A DNA stretch of 64,000 nt from Thermohalobaculum sp039027855 (GTDB lineage: Bacteria; Pseudomonadota; Alphaproteobacteria; Rhodobacterales; Rhodobacteraceae): the NCBI GenBank assembly GCA_039027855.1, contig JBCCJI010000002.1, positions 62,001-126,000 of the forward strand. Direction: 5' to 3'. Every line of letters starts with the position of its first letter. Position 1 is the first letter of the stretch. Positions 42,049 through 51,419 of this stretch are shown piece by piece. Both the position numbers and the translations under genes were made by a program. A model generated the notes under the pieces. It was not told where the DNA came from. It did not search any database and was given only the letters and a program-made list of their open reading frames with translations.

Positions 42049-45000
42049 TCAGAGCGCGTGGATGAGCGGCGGCTCGTCGCAGACCTGCTCGGCGATCTCC
42101 ACGACATGGCGGTGATGGGTCAGGTAGATCGCCTGCCCGCTCCTGCCGATGCGCTCCATCAGACGGCAGGCGGCGCGCGTCCGGTCTTCGTCGAAGGTCT
42201 CGAAGACGTCATCGCAGAAGAAGGGCAGCTGCACCCCCTGCGAGACCATCTGCTCGTAGGCTGCCGCCCGAAGCGCCAGGTAGAGCTGAAAGCGCGTGCC
42301 CTTCGACATGTCGCCGATCTGTTTGGGCGTGCCCCTTCGATCCACTGCGAGCAGGATCTCCGAGGCCCCGTCAGCTTGTGTCCTAAGCGTGAGGTAGGCG
42401 CCGTTGGTCAGCGCGGCAAAGGCCTGCTCGGTCGCGGCCATCATCTGGCTGCGATGGGTATCGCGATACCGGCGGATCGCTTCTTTCGCACTCCTCAGGC
42501 CGAACTGCAGTTCCAGATAGTCGAGGATCGCCTCTTCGATCTGCAGCTGCAGCGTGCTCCGCTCGGCCACCAGTTCCGCAACCTCGGCGCCGCCGGTGAC
42601 GGCCGCGAGATCGCGCGCAGCGTTCGCACGGGCGACCGTCGCGGCCGAGAGGCGCTCATCCGCCGACCCGAGGTCCGTGGCGAGCGTATCGGCCTTGGCC
42701 TCGAGCGCCGCCGCGGTCTTTCCCTGCAACGCCGCGCGTGCATCGCTCATGGTCTCAAGCGAGAGGTCATCGAGGATCAGTCTCTCCAATCTCGCGACCT
42801 GGGCTCTCTTGGCGATGACATCACGCGCCCGGCCAACGGCGGCTCTCAGAGCCTCCAGCGTGGCGGTATCGACGGTCTTAGGAAACACCGCACCAAGCTC
42901 GCCGACCTGGCGGTCGATCTCCTCGACACGCAGCTTAAGCTGTTGAGCGCGCGTATAATATTCCTCGAGGCTCGTGACCAGCTGCCTGTGGCGCGCTTTA
43001 GCGTCATGCGCCTCGGCGGCGCTCTCTTTGAGGCGCCGATAGACCTCCAGCGGATCGCCCGCCTCCACCCCGAAACCTTCGCCGAGTGCTCCGATCGCAT
43101 CGGCGAAGCGGCGCTGATCATCCTTCATCGTGGCAATCTGGCGTGCCGCCTGCAGCCGTCTGGCGTCATGCTCTCTCAACGCGCGAAGATGGCCGAGAGC
43201 CTCCGCCAGCCGATCGGCCGAGAGCTTCCCGTCGTAGAGCCCATCAATGCGCGACTGCCAGGCGTGACGGGCCTCGTCGGCGCTTGCCTGAAGCGCTGTC
43301 TGCGCGCTCTGGCGGCGCGCCACCTCTTCCCTCAGGCCCGCCGTTTTCTCGGATGCCGTGCGCAGCCTTTCCGCCTCTGCACGCTCTGCGTCCGCGAGCC
43401 TGCGTGCGGCGGACAACGCCGCGTCGAAATCAGGGGCCTCAAGCCCGACGAGCGGTTCGAGCGCCTGAAGCAGATCCTCCGCCTTCTGCCGTGTCGGCGC
43501 ATGCTGCGCGGCACATCGCTCCAGCCTGCGCGACGCCTCCGCCGCTGCGGCATGACGCGCGACCCAGTCCGACAGGGCAGCGGGCGACAGAGGCGGCAGG
43601 CCGATGCCCGCGGCGAGGGTTTCGGCCTCCCCCAGAAGCGCGCCGATCTCCTCGGCGAGACCGTGGCGCTTCTGGCGCATTGCTTCGGCGCGGGCCTCCG
43701 CTTCCGCAAGGTCGGCCGTGAGCTTGCGGAGGGTGCCAAGACCGGCCGCGAGGGCGATCCTCGCCGCGTCGATCTGGTCCACCGAGGTCATGGCGGCGGC
43801 AAAACGGTCCGCCGTCTCGGCAGTGAGCGCCGACCGGTGGGTCTGCCACAGCGCATCGCGCTCGGCCCTGGCGGCTTGGGCTTGCTCATCACCGCCTACA
43901 CCGATCTCTGCCGACAGCGCGGCGGTCCGGATGGTCATGACGGCAATGTCTTCCTCAAGCTGAGACAGCCTGTCCTGCAGCAGCGCCTGGTTCTGGGTCA
44001 GCTGATCGTGGCGCGCCGCGCGTTCGAGCGCCGTGATCGGATCGACCGGGCTTTCAGGCAGCGTCGCGAAGCCTGTCGAACCGACGGCGAGCCTATCTAG
44101 CGCCTCTTGAAGCGCCTCCTCCGTCGAGGCCAGAGACTGCCGCGCCGCGGAGACGTCAGGTGCCAGCCGATCGGCATCAAACCGCCCCAGAAGATCCGAC
44201 AGACCGGTCGCTGCCGGCTGCACCTCGGCCAGCGCGCGCTCCGCTTTCATGGCGTCCGCCAAGCGGATCTTCAGGGCGGCGACCTCGCGCGCGCCATTGT
44301 CGCGCGCGGCGGCTGTCTCGCGCACCCTGTCGCGCAACGCCTCAAGACCCGCGATATCGGCCTGGGAGGTGATCAGCGTTGCGGCATCGCAGTCCTCGGG
44401 CGCGTCGAGATCCGCGGCGACCCGCGCCATATCGGCCAGCGCCTCGCGATGGGAGCGCTCGCGTCGCGGCAGGTCGAGCGCCGCGGTTTGCATGCGGCTC
44501 CGCAACTCGTCCAACGCCTCCAGCCGCTCGCCGAGCGCCAGGCGTTCATCGTCGACGACGAGCGCGTCGCGGGCCTTGACCGTGGCGTCCCGGCGCTCCT
44601 CCAGGCGGCGCAGCTCGGCTGCCGCCTGGCCACGCTCGCTCAGCATGGCGACCAGCGCCTCGGGATTGATGTCGATGCTCGCGGGATAGTCGTCGAAGGC
44701 TGCGATCTCGTCGCGCAGTCCGTCATGCTCGCTGAGGTTGGGCAGCGCGCGCCGCATGGCGGCGATCCGCGCCTGTTGCTCTCGCAGGGTGTCGCGCGCC
44801 CTGCGGGCCTCGCGCTCATCTTCCTCGACCTGCCGCAGCGCCTCCTTCAGCTTACGCCACGCCGAGGCGCTGATGTCGCTTTCGCGGATGGCGCTCTCCA
44901 CCTCGGCCAGCGCGCGCTTCAACTCGGCGACGCGCGTGGTGCTGGCGCGCCTCTTGTAAATCGTGCCCGCCTCGCCGCGGGTCTCGTCGAGGACAGCGTT

Positions 45001-45477
45001 CAGATCGGCGACACCGGCCGCGGCAGAGAACAGGAGCCTGCCGACATCGCCGCGGGCATTGGCGATATCCTCACCGCCCTTCTCGATGGTCTCGTCGTCG
45101 AGGCAAAGCAGACTGCGATAGTCATCGAGCGACAGCCCGCCAAGATGCGCGGCGATCGCTGTCTCGGGCAGGGTCTCGCCCGCCTCGCCGCGCAGGTTAG
45201 CGCTCTGCGAGGGCATCCTGGTGAAACACCGGCGCTCCCCCCCTACATCGAGCGTGCCGGACACCTGCAGGTTCCGCCGCTGGTGCTGAAAGGCGTATGG
45301 CTCGCGATGGGCGAAGCCGTAGAGAAGGCGGAGATAGCCCTCCATCGTCGTGGTTTTGCCCGCTTCGTTCGGTCCGTAGATCAGGTGGAAATCCGACGCC
45401 CGCCCGGCCGGGCCGAAGTCGAGCACCTTTCCGGTAAACTGGCCGAAGAAATCGAGGCAGAGCCGCTCGATCCGCAT
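42049..45477 (-). CDS. SbcC/YhaN-like SMC-type ATPase
   Basis: A 1142-residue protein. Walker A is GPNEAGKT (35-42) in the N-terminal ATPase half, followed by long heptad-rich coiled coil (about 170-980). The C-terminal half has the signature/Walker B region LPFFCDDVFETFDED (from about 1084) and the H-loop YLTHHRH. This layout, with an amino-terminal AAA_27-like domain, fits YhaN/SbcC relatives that form nuclease complexes with a metallophosphatase subunit. Its ATG shares one base with the stop of the upstream nuclease gene (TGATG). Likely roles are double-strand-end or hairpin processing; exact substrate unknown. Confidence 0.87.
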   Translation of the reverse strand: MRIERLCLDFFGQFTGKVLDFGPAGRASDFHLIYGPNEAGKTTTMEGYLRLLYGFAHREPYAFQHQRRNLQVSGTLDVGGERRCFTRMPSQSANLRGEAGETLPETAIAAHLGGLSLDDYRSLLCLDDETIEKGGEDIANARGDVGRLLFSAAAGVADLNAVLDETRGEAGTIYKRRASTTRVAELKRALAEVESAIRESDISASAWRKLKEALRQVEEDEREARRARDTLREQQARIAAMRRALPNLSEHDGLRDEIAAFDDYPASIDINPEALVAMLSERGQAAAELRRLEERRDATVKARDALVVDDERLALGERLEALDELRSRMQTAALDLPRRERSHREALADMARVAADLDAPEDCDAATLITSQADIAGLEALRDRVRETAAARDNGAREVAALKIRLADAMKAERALAEVQPAATGLSDLLGRFDADRLAPDVSAARQSLASTEEALQEALDRLAVGSTGFATLPESPVDPITALERAARHDQLTQNQALLQDRLSQLEEDIAVMTIRTAALSAEIGVGGDEQAQAARAERDALWQTHRSALTAETADRFAAAMTSVDQIDAARIALAAGLGTLRKLTADLAEAEARAEAMRQKRHGLAEEIGALLGEAETLAAGIGLPPLSPAALSDWVARHAAAAEASRRLERCAAQHAPTRQKAEDLLQALEPLVGLEAPDFDAALSAARRLADAERAEAERLRTASEKTAGLREEVARRQSAQTALQASADEARHAWQSRIDGLYDGKLSADRLAEALGHLRALREHDARRLQAARQIATMKDDQRRFADAIGALGEGFGVEAGDPLEVYRRLKESAAEAHDAKARHRQLVTSLEEYYTRAQQLKLRVEEIDRQVGELGAVFPKTVDTATLEALRAAVGRARDVIAKRAQVARLERLILDDLSLETMSDARAALQGKTAAALEAKADTLATDLGSADERLSAATVARANAARDLAAVTGGAEVAELVAERSTLQLQIEEAILDYLELQFGLRSAKEAIRRYRDTHRSQMMAATEQAFAALTNGAYLTLRTQADGASEILLAVDRRGTPKQIGDMSKGTRFQLYLALRAAAYEQMVSQGVQLPFFCDDVFETFDEDRTRAACRLMERIGRSGQAIYLTHHRHVVEIAEQVCDEPPLIHAL

Positions 45478-46700
45478 CAGGAACCGGCACCCTTCACGCG
45501 GGCCAGCACCCTCTCTGCGCCCTCTGTGGCCAGCCGGTCAGCCAGCCGGTCAAGCGCGCCTTCATCCGGGAGAAGCGCCGCCCGCCGCGCTGGCGGCAGC
45601 TCTTTCAGGATGTCCTCGATCTCGGCGCGACAGGCCGCGGCAAAGCCCGGCTCGCCCCGGACCGCCTGCATGATGGTCGCCAGTTCGTCGGTGGCGCTTG
45701 GGCCCCGGGCCTCGTCGTCGGAGAGATCGAAGACGAGCTTTTCCAGCCAGAGCCGGCCCGTCGCGCGCGCATAGGCCGTCGCTGCCTCGACCCAGACATC
45801 CCTGTCGCGCGCCATCTGCCAGCGTCGCGGCGAGCGCCCGGTCACGCTGAGCCTCACCACCGCGCTTTCCGAGGTCAGATCTGAGGCGGTCTTGCGAAGC
45901 AGATGTCTCATCCGGTCGCGCAGGGTGTCGTCGCTGTCACTGCCCGTCGCGTCGACGCTAAGCCTCAGGAACTCAACGACCGATGTCGGCACCTCCACCG
46001 CGCTGATCGTCTCGCCAAGCGTGATCAAGGTCGCGGATTTCGGCCCCGGCTCGCCCATATCGCGCCCCTGGAGCATGCCGGGCATGACAACCCAGGGTAC
46101 CTCGGCATGGATCTGGCGGCGGTGCACATGCCCCAGCGCCCAGTAATCGAACCCCATGGAAGTCAGCTGCTCAACAGTGCAGGGCGCGTAAGGGTCGTGA
46201 CCCTCGGCCCCGGCAAGCGATGTGTGGAGCATCGCGATGTTGACGGCCCCGGCCACGGGCGCCTGGAACTTGGGCAGAAGGCTTTCTGGCGCGTGGCGGT
46301 TGGCAAAGCTCACGCCATGGATCCAGACCCCGTCGGCAAGCTGAACCTTGCCACCGCGACCATCGAAGACGTGCACGTTGTCGGGCATCGCCACATCGCC
46401 GGTCAGCGGGTTCTCGGCGTCGTGGTTGCCCTTGATGCAGAAGACCTTGATCCCGTGGTCGCGCAGCCGCTCTAGCTGCAGCGTCAGAAAGGCAGCCGTC
46501 TGTGCGCTCCGCTCGGCGCCGTCGAACAGATCGCCCGAGATCAGCAGGCCGGCCACCGCCTCCGCGATCGCCGTGTCGACAAGCCGCCCAAAGGCCGCCC
46601 GGCTGGCCGTGCGCACCCGCTCCGACAGTGCGGCATCGCGCATGGCGAGCGATCTCAGCGGTGAGTCGAGATGGATGTCTGCCGTATGAAGGAGCTTCAT
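45477..46700 (-). CDS. SbcD/YhaO-like DNA repair exonuclease subunit
   Basis: A 407-residue calcineurin-like metallophosphatase of the Mre11/SbcD family. The metal-binding motifs are in order: TADIHLDSPL (D8, H10), SGDLFDG, KGNHDAENP, and ALGHVHRRQ. ATG 46700 gives MKLLHTADIHLD, the usual start. The C-terminal third holds the partner-binding region. It pairs with the SMC-like ATPase whose start overlaps its stop; together they are the only DNA repair genes in the window. Confidence 0.88.
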   Translation of the reverse strand: MKLLHTADIHLDSPLRSLAMRDAALSERVRTASRAAFGRLVDTAIAEAVAGLLISGDLFDGAERSAQTAAFLTLQLERLRDHGIKVFCIKGNHDAENPLTGDVAMPDNVHVFDGRGGKVQLADGVWIHGVSFANRHAPESLLPKFQAPVAGAVNIAMLHTSLAGAEGHDPYAPCTVEQLTSMGFDYWALGHVHRRQIHAEVPWVVMPGMLQGRDMGEPGPKSATLITLGETISAVEVPTSVVEFLRLSVDATGSDSDDTLRDRMRHLLRKTASDLTSESAVVRLSVTGRSPRRWQMARDRDVWVEAATAYARATGRLWLEKLVFDLSDDEARGPSATDELATIMQAVRGEPGFAAACRAEIEDILKELPPARRAALLPDEGALDRLADRLATEGAERVLARVKGAGS

Positions 46701-47241
46701 CGCCCCTGCATAGTGCCGTCGCCAACCGCTCACCACCCGTGTCGTCAGTCGCCGAGCAGGTCGGGGATCGACCCGTTGGCTGGCCCGGGTGCGCCCTCAA
46801 TCGGCGAGGGCATCTCCAGCGTCTCGGTCCAACGCGTCCTCGTCAGATCGTGGTGATCGTGTCTCGGCAAGCGTTTCCCGGTGCGCTGCGCCAGGCTTCA
46901 TGGGCCGAGCGAATTACAGGTCTGGCATCCGCAAAGGCCTAGCAACGCGGTGCGGCAAGGCACTGGACCGGAGGCGGCGGGGCTGCCCGGGGGCATGCGG
47001 CGCGGTAGCAAGGGGCGCCGGCGACAGGGCACTAGCGGGGCAACGATGCCCGCCATGGCAAGCCGGCACTGGCCTAACGGTCCAAACCCGGCCCGCGCCA
47101 TTCCCCCGATCCACAGAGCACCCAGCGTCGACATCGCGAAGGGTTGATCGCAGACTGTTGCAGCGTCGCAATGCGTCATCGTTGATTTTTCCGCTCAATG
47201 GCACAAGCAATGAACGATCGGGAGCGACCGTCGAGAGCGCC
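46701..47241. other. Divergent 540-base spacer with no recognised gene
   Basis: Between the SbcD-like gene and the HugZ-like gene the frames are open by GC content only, and none shows a ribosome-binding site with family homology. TTGATTTTTCCGCTCAA near 47181 is a loose inverted repeat and the most AT-rich point, so it may belong to the hugZ-like promoter. Confidence 0.4.
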
Positions 47242-48039
47242 ATGACCACCAAAGACGTCCTGCAAACCGTCGATGATGCCGCGCGCCGCGCTGCGCGAAC
47301 CTTCCTGCGCAGCGCGCGCCATGGGGCGCTCGCGACCATTGACCCAAAGACCGGCACACCGATGGCGAGCCGCGTCTCGCTGGCAAGCGCGCCCGACGGA
47401 TCACCCGTTTTCCTGATCTCGCAGCTCTCAGGCCACTTTGGCGCGCTGGAAGCCGATCCCCGTGCCTCGCTGATGCTGGGGGAGCCGGGTCGCGGCGATC
47501 CGCTCGCCCATGCGCGGATCACCGTCTACGGCACCGCAACAAAGGCCGAGGGCGAGGAGCGCGCGATGCTGCGCGCCCGCTTCCTCGCCCGCCAACCCAA
47601 GGCGGCGCTCTATGCCGATTTCACCGATTTCGCTTTCTGGCGTCTTTCGCTGGAGGGCGCGTCATATAATGGCGGCTATGGTAAGGCCTATGAGATGGTG
47701 GCGGACGACCTCGTAAGCCCGACCGATCCCGACCTCATCGCCATGGAGCCCGGTGCCGTCGCGCACATGAACGACGATCATGTCGATGCACTGGAGCTTT
47801 ACGCCACCGCACTGGCCGGCGCGGCGGAGGCCAAGTGGCGTATCGCGAGCCTCGATCTTGAAGGCATGGACCTGACCGCCGGCGATGCCGTCACGCGGGT
47901 CTGGTTCGAGCCGCCGCTCCGCAAGGCCGCGGATCTGCGGCCGCGCCTCGTCGCCATGGCGAAACGCGCGCGGGAGACGCTGGACGGGGCGGGTGACAGC
48001 GCGTCCGAGCCGACATCCGCCGCCGACAGCCCGACCTGA
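47242..48039 (+). CDS. HugZ-like pyridoxamine-phosphate-oxidase-fold protein with DUF2470 domain
   Basis: A 265-residue protein. The N-terminal split-barrel flavin/heme-binding domain (about 10-160) has SARHGALATIDPKTGTPMAS and LISQLSGHFGALEADPRASLML; the C-terminal DUF2470 domain (from about 165) has MNDDHVDALELYA, whose histidine lies where HugZ binds heme iron. HugZ relatives degrade heme or act as flavin-dependent enzymes. ATG 47242 is chosen because the long upstream frame is spacer. It is 16 bases before the bacA-like gene and may be co-transcribed. Confidence 0.8.
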   Translation: MTTKDVLQTVDDAARRAARTFLRSARHGALATIDPKTGTPMASRVSLASAPDGSPVFLISQLSGHFGALEADPRASLMLGEPGRGDPLAHARITVYGTATKAEGEERAMLRARFLARQPKAALYADFTDFAFWRLSLEGASYNGGYGKAYEMVADDLVSPTDPDLIAMEPGAVAHMNDDHVDALELYATALAGAAEAKWRIASLDLEGMDLTAGDAVTRVWFEPPLRKAADLRPRLVAMAKRARETLDGAGDSASEPTSAADSPT

Positions 48040-48055
48040 TCAGGAGAGACGCCCC

Positions 48056-49312
48056 GTGTTCATCGCCTTCTTCCCGAATCCGAAGCTTTTTGCCCTGTCG
48101 GGGGTGGCCTGGGGGCTGTTCTGCGTGCTCCTCTGGAACCTCGCGCTCTATGATTTCAGCGATCCGTTCGGCATCGCAGGCCTGTTTGGCTGGGACCCGC
48201 AGCGCGTCTGGCTCTACCAGTTCAATCTGCTGTGTTACGTCGCCTTCGCGGCCTTCTGGCTCCGCTTCGATAAGCACCCCTGGGCGCGCTGGTCGGTGGG
48301 TGGCTCGGCGCTGATCGTCTTTGCCACCTGGTTCCAGGTGCAGCTCGATGTGATGATCAACGAGTGGTTCGGGAGCTTCTACAACCTGATCCAGGAAGCG
48401 CTGGGCGACCCCGAAGCGGTGTCGAGCGGGGACTATTACGCCCAGCTCTGGACGTTTCTGCGGATCGCGATGGTCTACATCTTCACCGCAGTGATCATCG
48501 CCTTTTTCACCTCGCATTACGTGTTCCGCTGGCGCACCGCGATGAATGATCGCTATGTCGCGCTCTGGCCGAGGATCCGGCATATCGAGGGCGCCTCGCA
48601 GCGCATCCAGGAAGACACGATGCTGTTCGCGAAGATCATGGAGAGCCTCGGCTCGCGCCTGATCGACGCGGTGATGACGCTGATCGCCTTCCTGCCGATC
48701 CTTTGGGGGCTGTCGAGCCATGTGAAGGTCCTGCCGATCATCGGCGAGGTATCGCAGTCGCTGGTGTTCATCGCGATCCTCTGGTCGGTCTTCGGCACCA
48801 CGCTGCTGGCGCTGGCGGGCTACCGGCTGCCGGGGCTCGAGTTTCGCAACCAGCGGGTGGAGGCGGCCTATCGCAAGGAACTCGTGATCGGCGAGGACAA
48901 CGCCGACCGGGCCGCACCACCGACCCTGGGCGAGTTGTTCGGCCATGTGCGCTCGAACTATTTCCGCCTGTATCTGAACTACTTGTACTTCAACGTCGTG
49001 CGCTACGGATACCTGCAGGCCGGCGTGATCCTGCCCTATATCGCGCTGGGGCCGACGATCATCACGGCGGGCTTCACGCTCGGGGTGATGCAGCAGATCC
49101 TGCGGGCTTTCCAGCGGGTGGAGAACTCGTTCCAGTTCCTGGTGATGAGCTGGACGACCATCGTTGAGCTCATGTCGATCTACAAGCGGCTGGCAGCCTT
49201 CGAGCGGGCCATTGCGGGCGATGAGCAATCGGCCATCGAGTTCGAAACCGCGCCCGTGGTGCCCGGTCCGGACGGCACTCCCGGCAGCGCGGGCGCGGCG
49301 CCTGCGGAATGA
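48056..49312 (+). CDS. bacA: SbmA/BacA-family peptide transporter
   Basis: A 418-residue membrane protein of the SbmA/BacA family, which imports antimicrobial peptides and other large molecules and in rhizobia is needed for very-long-chain lipid maturation. Family segments are FFPNPKLFALSGVAWGLF, WRTAMNDRYVALWPRIRHIEGASQRIQEDT (read in parts), LPGLEFRNQRVEAAYRKELV and RLAAFERAI. There is no ATPase domain, as in SbmA. GTG 48056 has AGGAGA eight bases upstream. Its stop overlaps an APH-like kinase gene. Confidence 0.9.
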   Translation: MFIAFFPNPKLFALSGVAWGLFCVLLWNLALYDFSDPFGIAGLFGWDPQRVWLYQFNLLCYVAFAAFWLRFDKHPWARWSVGGSALIVFATWFQVQLDVMINEWFGSFYNLIQEALGDPEAVSSGDYYAQLWTFLRIAMVYIFTAVIIAFFTSHYVFRWRTAMNDRYVALWPRIRHIEGASQRIQEDTMLFAKIMESLGSRLIDAVMTLIAFLPILWGLSSHVKVLPIIGEVSQSLVFIAILWSVFGTTLLALAGYRLPGLEFRNQRVEAAYRKELVIGEDNADRAAPPTLGELFGHVRSNYFRLYLNYLYFNVVRYGYLQAGVILPYIALGPTIITAGFTLGVMQQILRAFQRVENSFQFLVMSWTTIVELMSIYKRLAAFERAIAGDEQSAIEFETAPVVPGPDGTPGSAGAAPAE

Positions 49313-50412
49313 GCACCACAGCAGAGGGCGTGGCGGCGGGCCGGGCCTCGCCCTCGGCTTCGCCGACTGACGCGATCGCCGCCGGTCTCGCGACCTCTCT
49401 CGCTGCGGTTGACCTTGACGGGCCCATCGAGGCCATGGCCGATACCGGGCTTGCGCATTGGCATTTCCGCCTTGCCGGGCGCGGGCTGGTCGCGCGGGTG
49501 CCCAAGCAGAGCCAGATGCAACTGGCGGCCGAAGCAAACCTCGCCTACCAGGCCGCGTGTTACCGCCGGGCATCGGCCAGCGTGCACGCGCCGCAGCTGG
49601 AGCGGGTGATCGCCCCCACCGACCGCCTGCCCCGCGGGGCCCTGATCGTGCAGGAGATCGTGGGGCGCATCGCTCGGCTGCCCGGCGATCTCGATGCCAT
49701 CGCAACGGCGCTGGCGGCGATCCATGCCCTGCCGCGGCCGCAGGCCAAGGCGCGCGCCCCGTTGCTCGCGCCCGAGGACCCGCTCGGTGATCTGGCGGCC
49801 GAGATCGGAACGCAGGCCGGATTTCTCGACCGGGCGGGTGTCAGGGGCGAGACGCGCCGTATCCTCGACCGCGAAACCGCCGCGCTGGCCGCCCTGGCGG
49901 CGGAGACGGCGCGCCCGCCGGTCAGGCTGATCTCCTTCGACGCCCATCCCGGCAATTTCATCATCGATGGCGCCGGGCGCGCGGTACTGGTCGATCTGGA
50001 GAAATGCCGCTATAGCGCGCCGCCGCTCGATCTGGCTCATGCCACGCTCTACACCTCGACCACCTGGGACGTCGCGAGCTACGCGGTCCTGAGCACCGAA
50101 GCGGTGGCTGAGACCTATCGCTGTTGGCGCGCGGCACTTGGCGGGGCCGACTGGGCAGCCGAAGTGGCGCACTGGGCGGTGCCGATGCGCCGGGCCATGT
50201 GGCTCTGGTCGATGACATGGTGCGCCAAATGGCGGGTTCTGTCGGGCGGGGTCGCCGATGCGACGGCCGAGGGCGAGGACTGGTCGGCCGAGCGCAGCGA
50301 GGATGCGCTCATCGCCCATGTCCGTGGCCGGGTCGACCACTACCTGGCGCCCGAGACCGCCGAACGCGTCGCCGCAGAGTTCCCGGTGCTGGAGCAGATG
50401 CTCTCGGACTAA
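49309..50412 (+). CDS. Aminoglycoside-phosphotransferase-like kinase (APH family)
   Basis: A 367-residue protein of the APH/choline kinase fold. The catalytic loop is FDAHPGNF with D211, H213 and N216; the usual histidine two residues before the Asp is Ser here. The metal-binding Asp is D229 in LVDLEK. The N-lobe is divergent. It overlaps bacA by four bases (ATGA), so the product is made with the transporter. APH-fold enzymes phosphorylate antibiotics, choline, sugars or amino acids; the substrate is unknown. A REP element follows its stop. Confidence 0.75.
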   Translation: MSTTAEGVAAGRASPSASPTDAIAAGLATSLAAVDLDGPIEAMADTGLAHWHFRLAGRGLVARVPKQSQMQLAAEANLAYQAACYRRASASVHAPQLERVIAPTDRLPRGALIVQEIVGRIARLPGDLDAIATALAAIHALPRPQAKARAPLLAPEDPLGDLAAEIGTQAGFLDRAGVRGETRRILDRETAALAALAAETARPPVRLISFDAHPGNFIIDGAGRAVLVDLEKCRYSAPPLDLAHATLYTSTTWDVASYAVLSTEAVAETYRCWRAALGGADWAAEVAHWAVPMRRAMWLWSMTWCAKWRVLSGGVADATAEGEDWSAERSEDALIAHVRGRVDHYLAPETAERVAAEFPVLEQMLSD

Positions 50413-50417
50413 GCGGT

Positions 50418-50438
50418 ATCGCGGCTGGTCGCCGCGAT
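50418..50438 (-). repeat. REP-like palindrome copy 4
   Basis: Arms ATCGCGGC and GCCGCGAT with loop TGGTC on the plus strand, so inverted relative to copies 1-3. Flank AAGCGG before and GGGTCGTGCG after match the reverse complement of copy 1. It lies six bases after the kinase stop, in the convergent 80-base gap before the response regulator, where it could serve as a terminator or boundary. Confidence 0.8.
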
Positions 50439-50492
50439 GGGTCGTGCGGGGGCGCTCAGCGGCGGCATCTGGGCAGACCCCCTGCGATCCGC

Positions 50493-51419
50493 TCAGGCTT
50501 CCAGCGAGCGCAGAGCCACGGCGACGGCGGCTGTACGGTTCTCCACCTGCAGTTTGGCGTAGATCTGCTCCAGATGCTTGTTCACCGTGCGCGGGCTCAC
50601 GCCGAGGATCGCTGCGATGTCACGGTTGGCCTTGCCGTCGGCCAGCCAGCCCAGCACCTCGCCTTCGCGCTGCGTCAGGCCGAGGCGCTTGGCCAGTTCC
50701 TCACCCGGCGCCTCGCGCTGGCGGGGCGAGACCCGCACGAGCAGGGCCCCCGACGCGGTGCGCCCCAGAAACACCAGCGACAGGCCATTGGGCGCCCCGG
50801 GTGCTCCCGGCGCCTCTGGCATGTCCAATGGGCGCACCGCCGACACCGGCTGCCCAGCGATGCGCCTGCACCATGCCGCCACCAGATCGGCACCGGGTGA
50901 GGGTGGCTGCACATAGACCCCCGCCAGCTCCTGCGCCCGTGGCGTGGCCCATTGCATGCGCCCGGTCTCGGTGAAGGTCATGACAGAGCGCCCGGCGGTA
51001 TCGAGCGCCGAGCGCGCCTCGGTGACGATGCGGGCATTGGCGACATGCACCGCGATCCGCGCGATCAGCGCATCGGTATCCACCGGCTTGGTGACATAGT
51101 CGACACCGCCCGCCTGCAGCCCTTCGACCACATGGGCGCTATCGCTGAGACCGGTCATGAAGATCACCGGGATGCCCGCCATCTCAGGGTGCTGCTTCAA
51201 CCGGCGGCAGGTCTCGAACCCGTCGAGCCCGGGCATGATGGCGTCGAGCAGCACCAGATCCGGCTCGATGCGCTCGATCAGCTGCAACGCCGTCTCGCCG
51301 TCGCGCGCCACCAGCACGGTCTCGCCCGCGGCCTCGAGCGCATCGGTCAGCATCAGCAGCGTCTCGGGACTGTCATCGACCAAGAGGACGATGTCGCGCT
51401 TGCTCTGCATCCGGCTCAT
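50493..51419 (-). CDS. NarL/LuxR-type response regulator of the amide system
   Basis: A 308-residue two-domain regulator. The receiver domain (about 9-125) has the acidic pair D15/D16 and phosphoacceptor D59 in VLLDAIMPGLDGF. A middle region (about 130-235) resembles a small sensor or linker. The C-terminal LuxR helix-turn-helix (about 245-305) has LTQREGEVLGWLADGKANRDIAAILGVS read in parts and RTVNKHLEQIYAKL. ATG 51419 overlaps the kinase stop by four bases, so it is the partner of that kinase. The likely target is the palindrome before fmdD. Confidence 0.88.
   Translation of the reverse strand: MSRMQSKRDIVLLVDDSPETLLMLTDALEAAGETVLVARDGETALQLIERIEPDLVLLDAIMPGLDGFETCRRLKQHPEMAGIPVIFMTGLSDSAHVVEGLQAGGVDYVTKPVDTDALIARIAVHVANARIVTEARSALDTAGRSVMTFTETGRMQWATPRAQELAGVYVQPPSPGADLVAAWCRRIAGQPVSAVRPLDMPEAPGAPGAPNGLSLVFLGRTASGALLVRVSPRQREAPGEELAKRLGLTQREGEVLGWLADGKANRDIAAILGVSPRTVNKHLEQIYAKLQVENRTAAVAVALRSLEA

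Noticed and set aside
42058..44100. 680-codon plus-strand frame antisense to the YhaN-like ATPase
   Set aside because: The minus-strand frame has Walker A, coiled coil and Walker B in order; the antisense product has no recognisable domain.
47181..47197. TTGAT...TCAA repeat before the HugZ-like gene as an Fnr site
   Set aside because: The spacing between half-sites is too long for the TTGAT-N4-ATCAA form.
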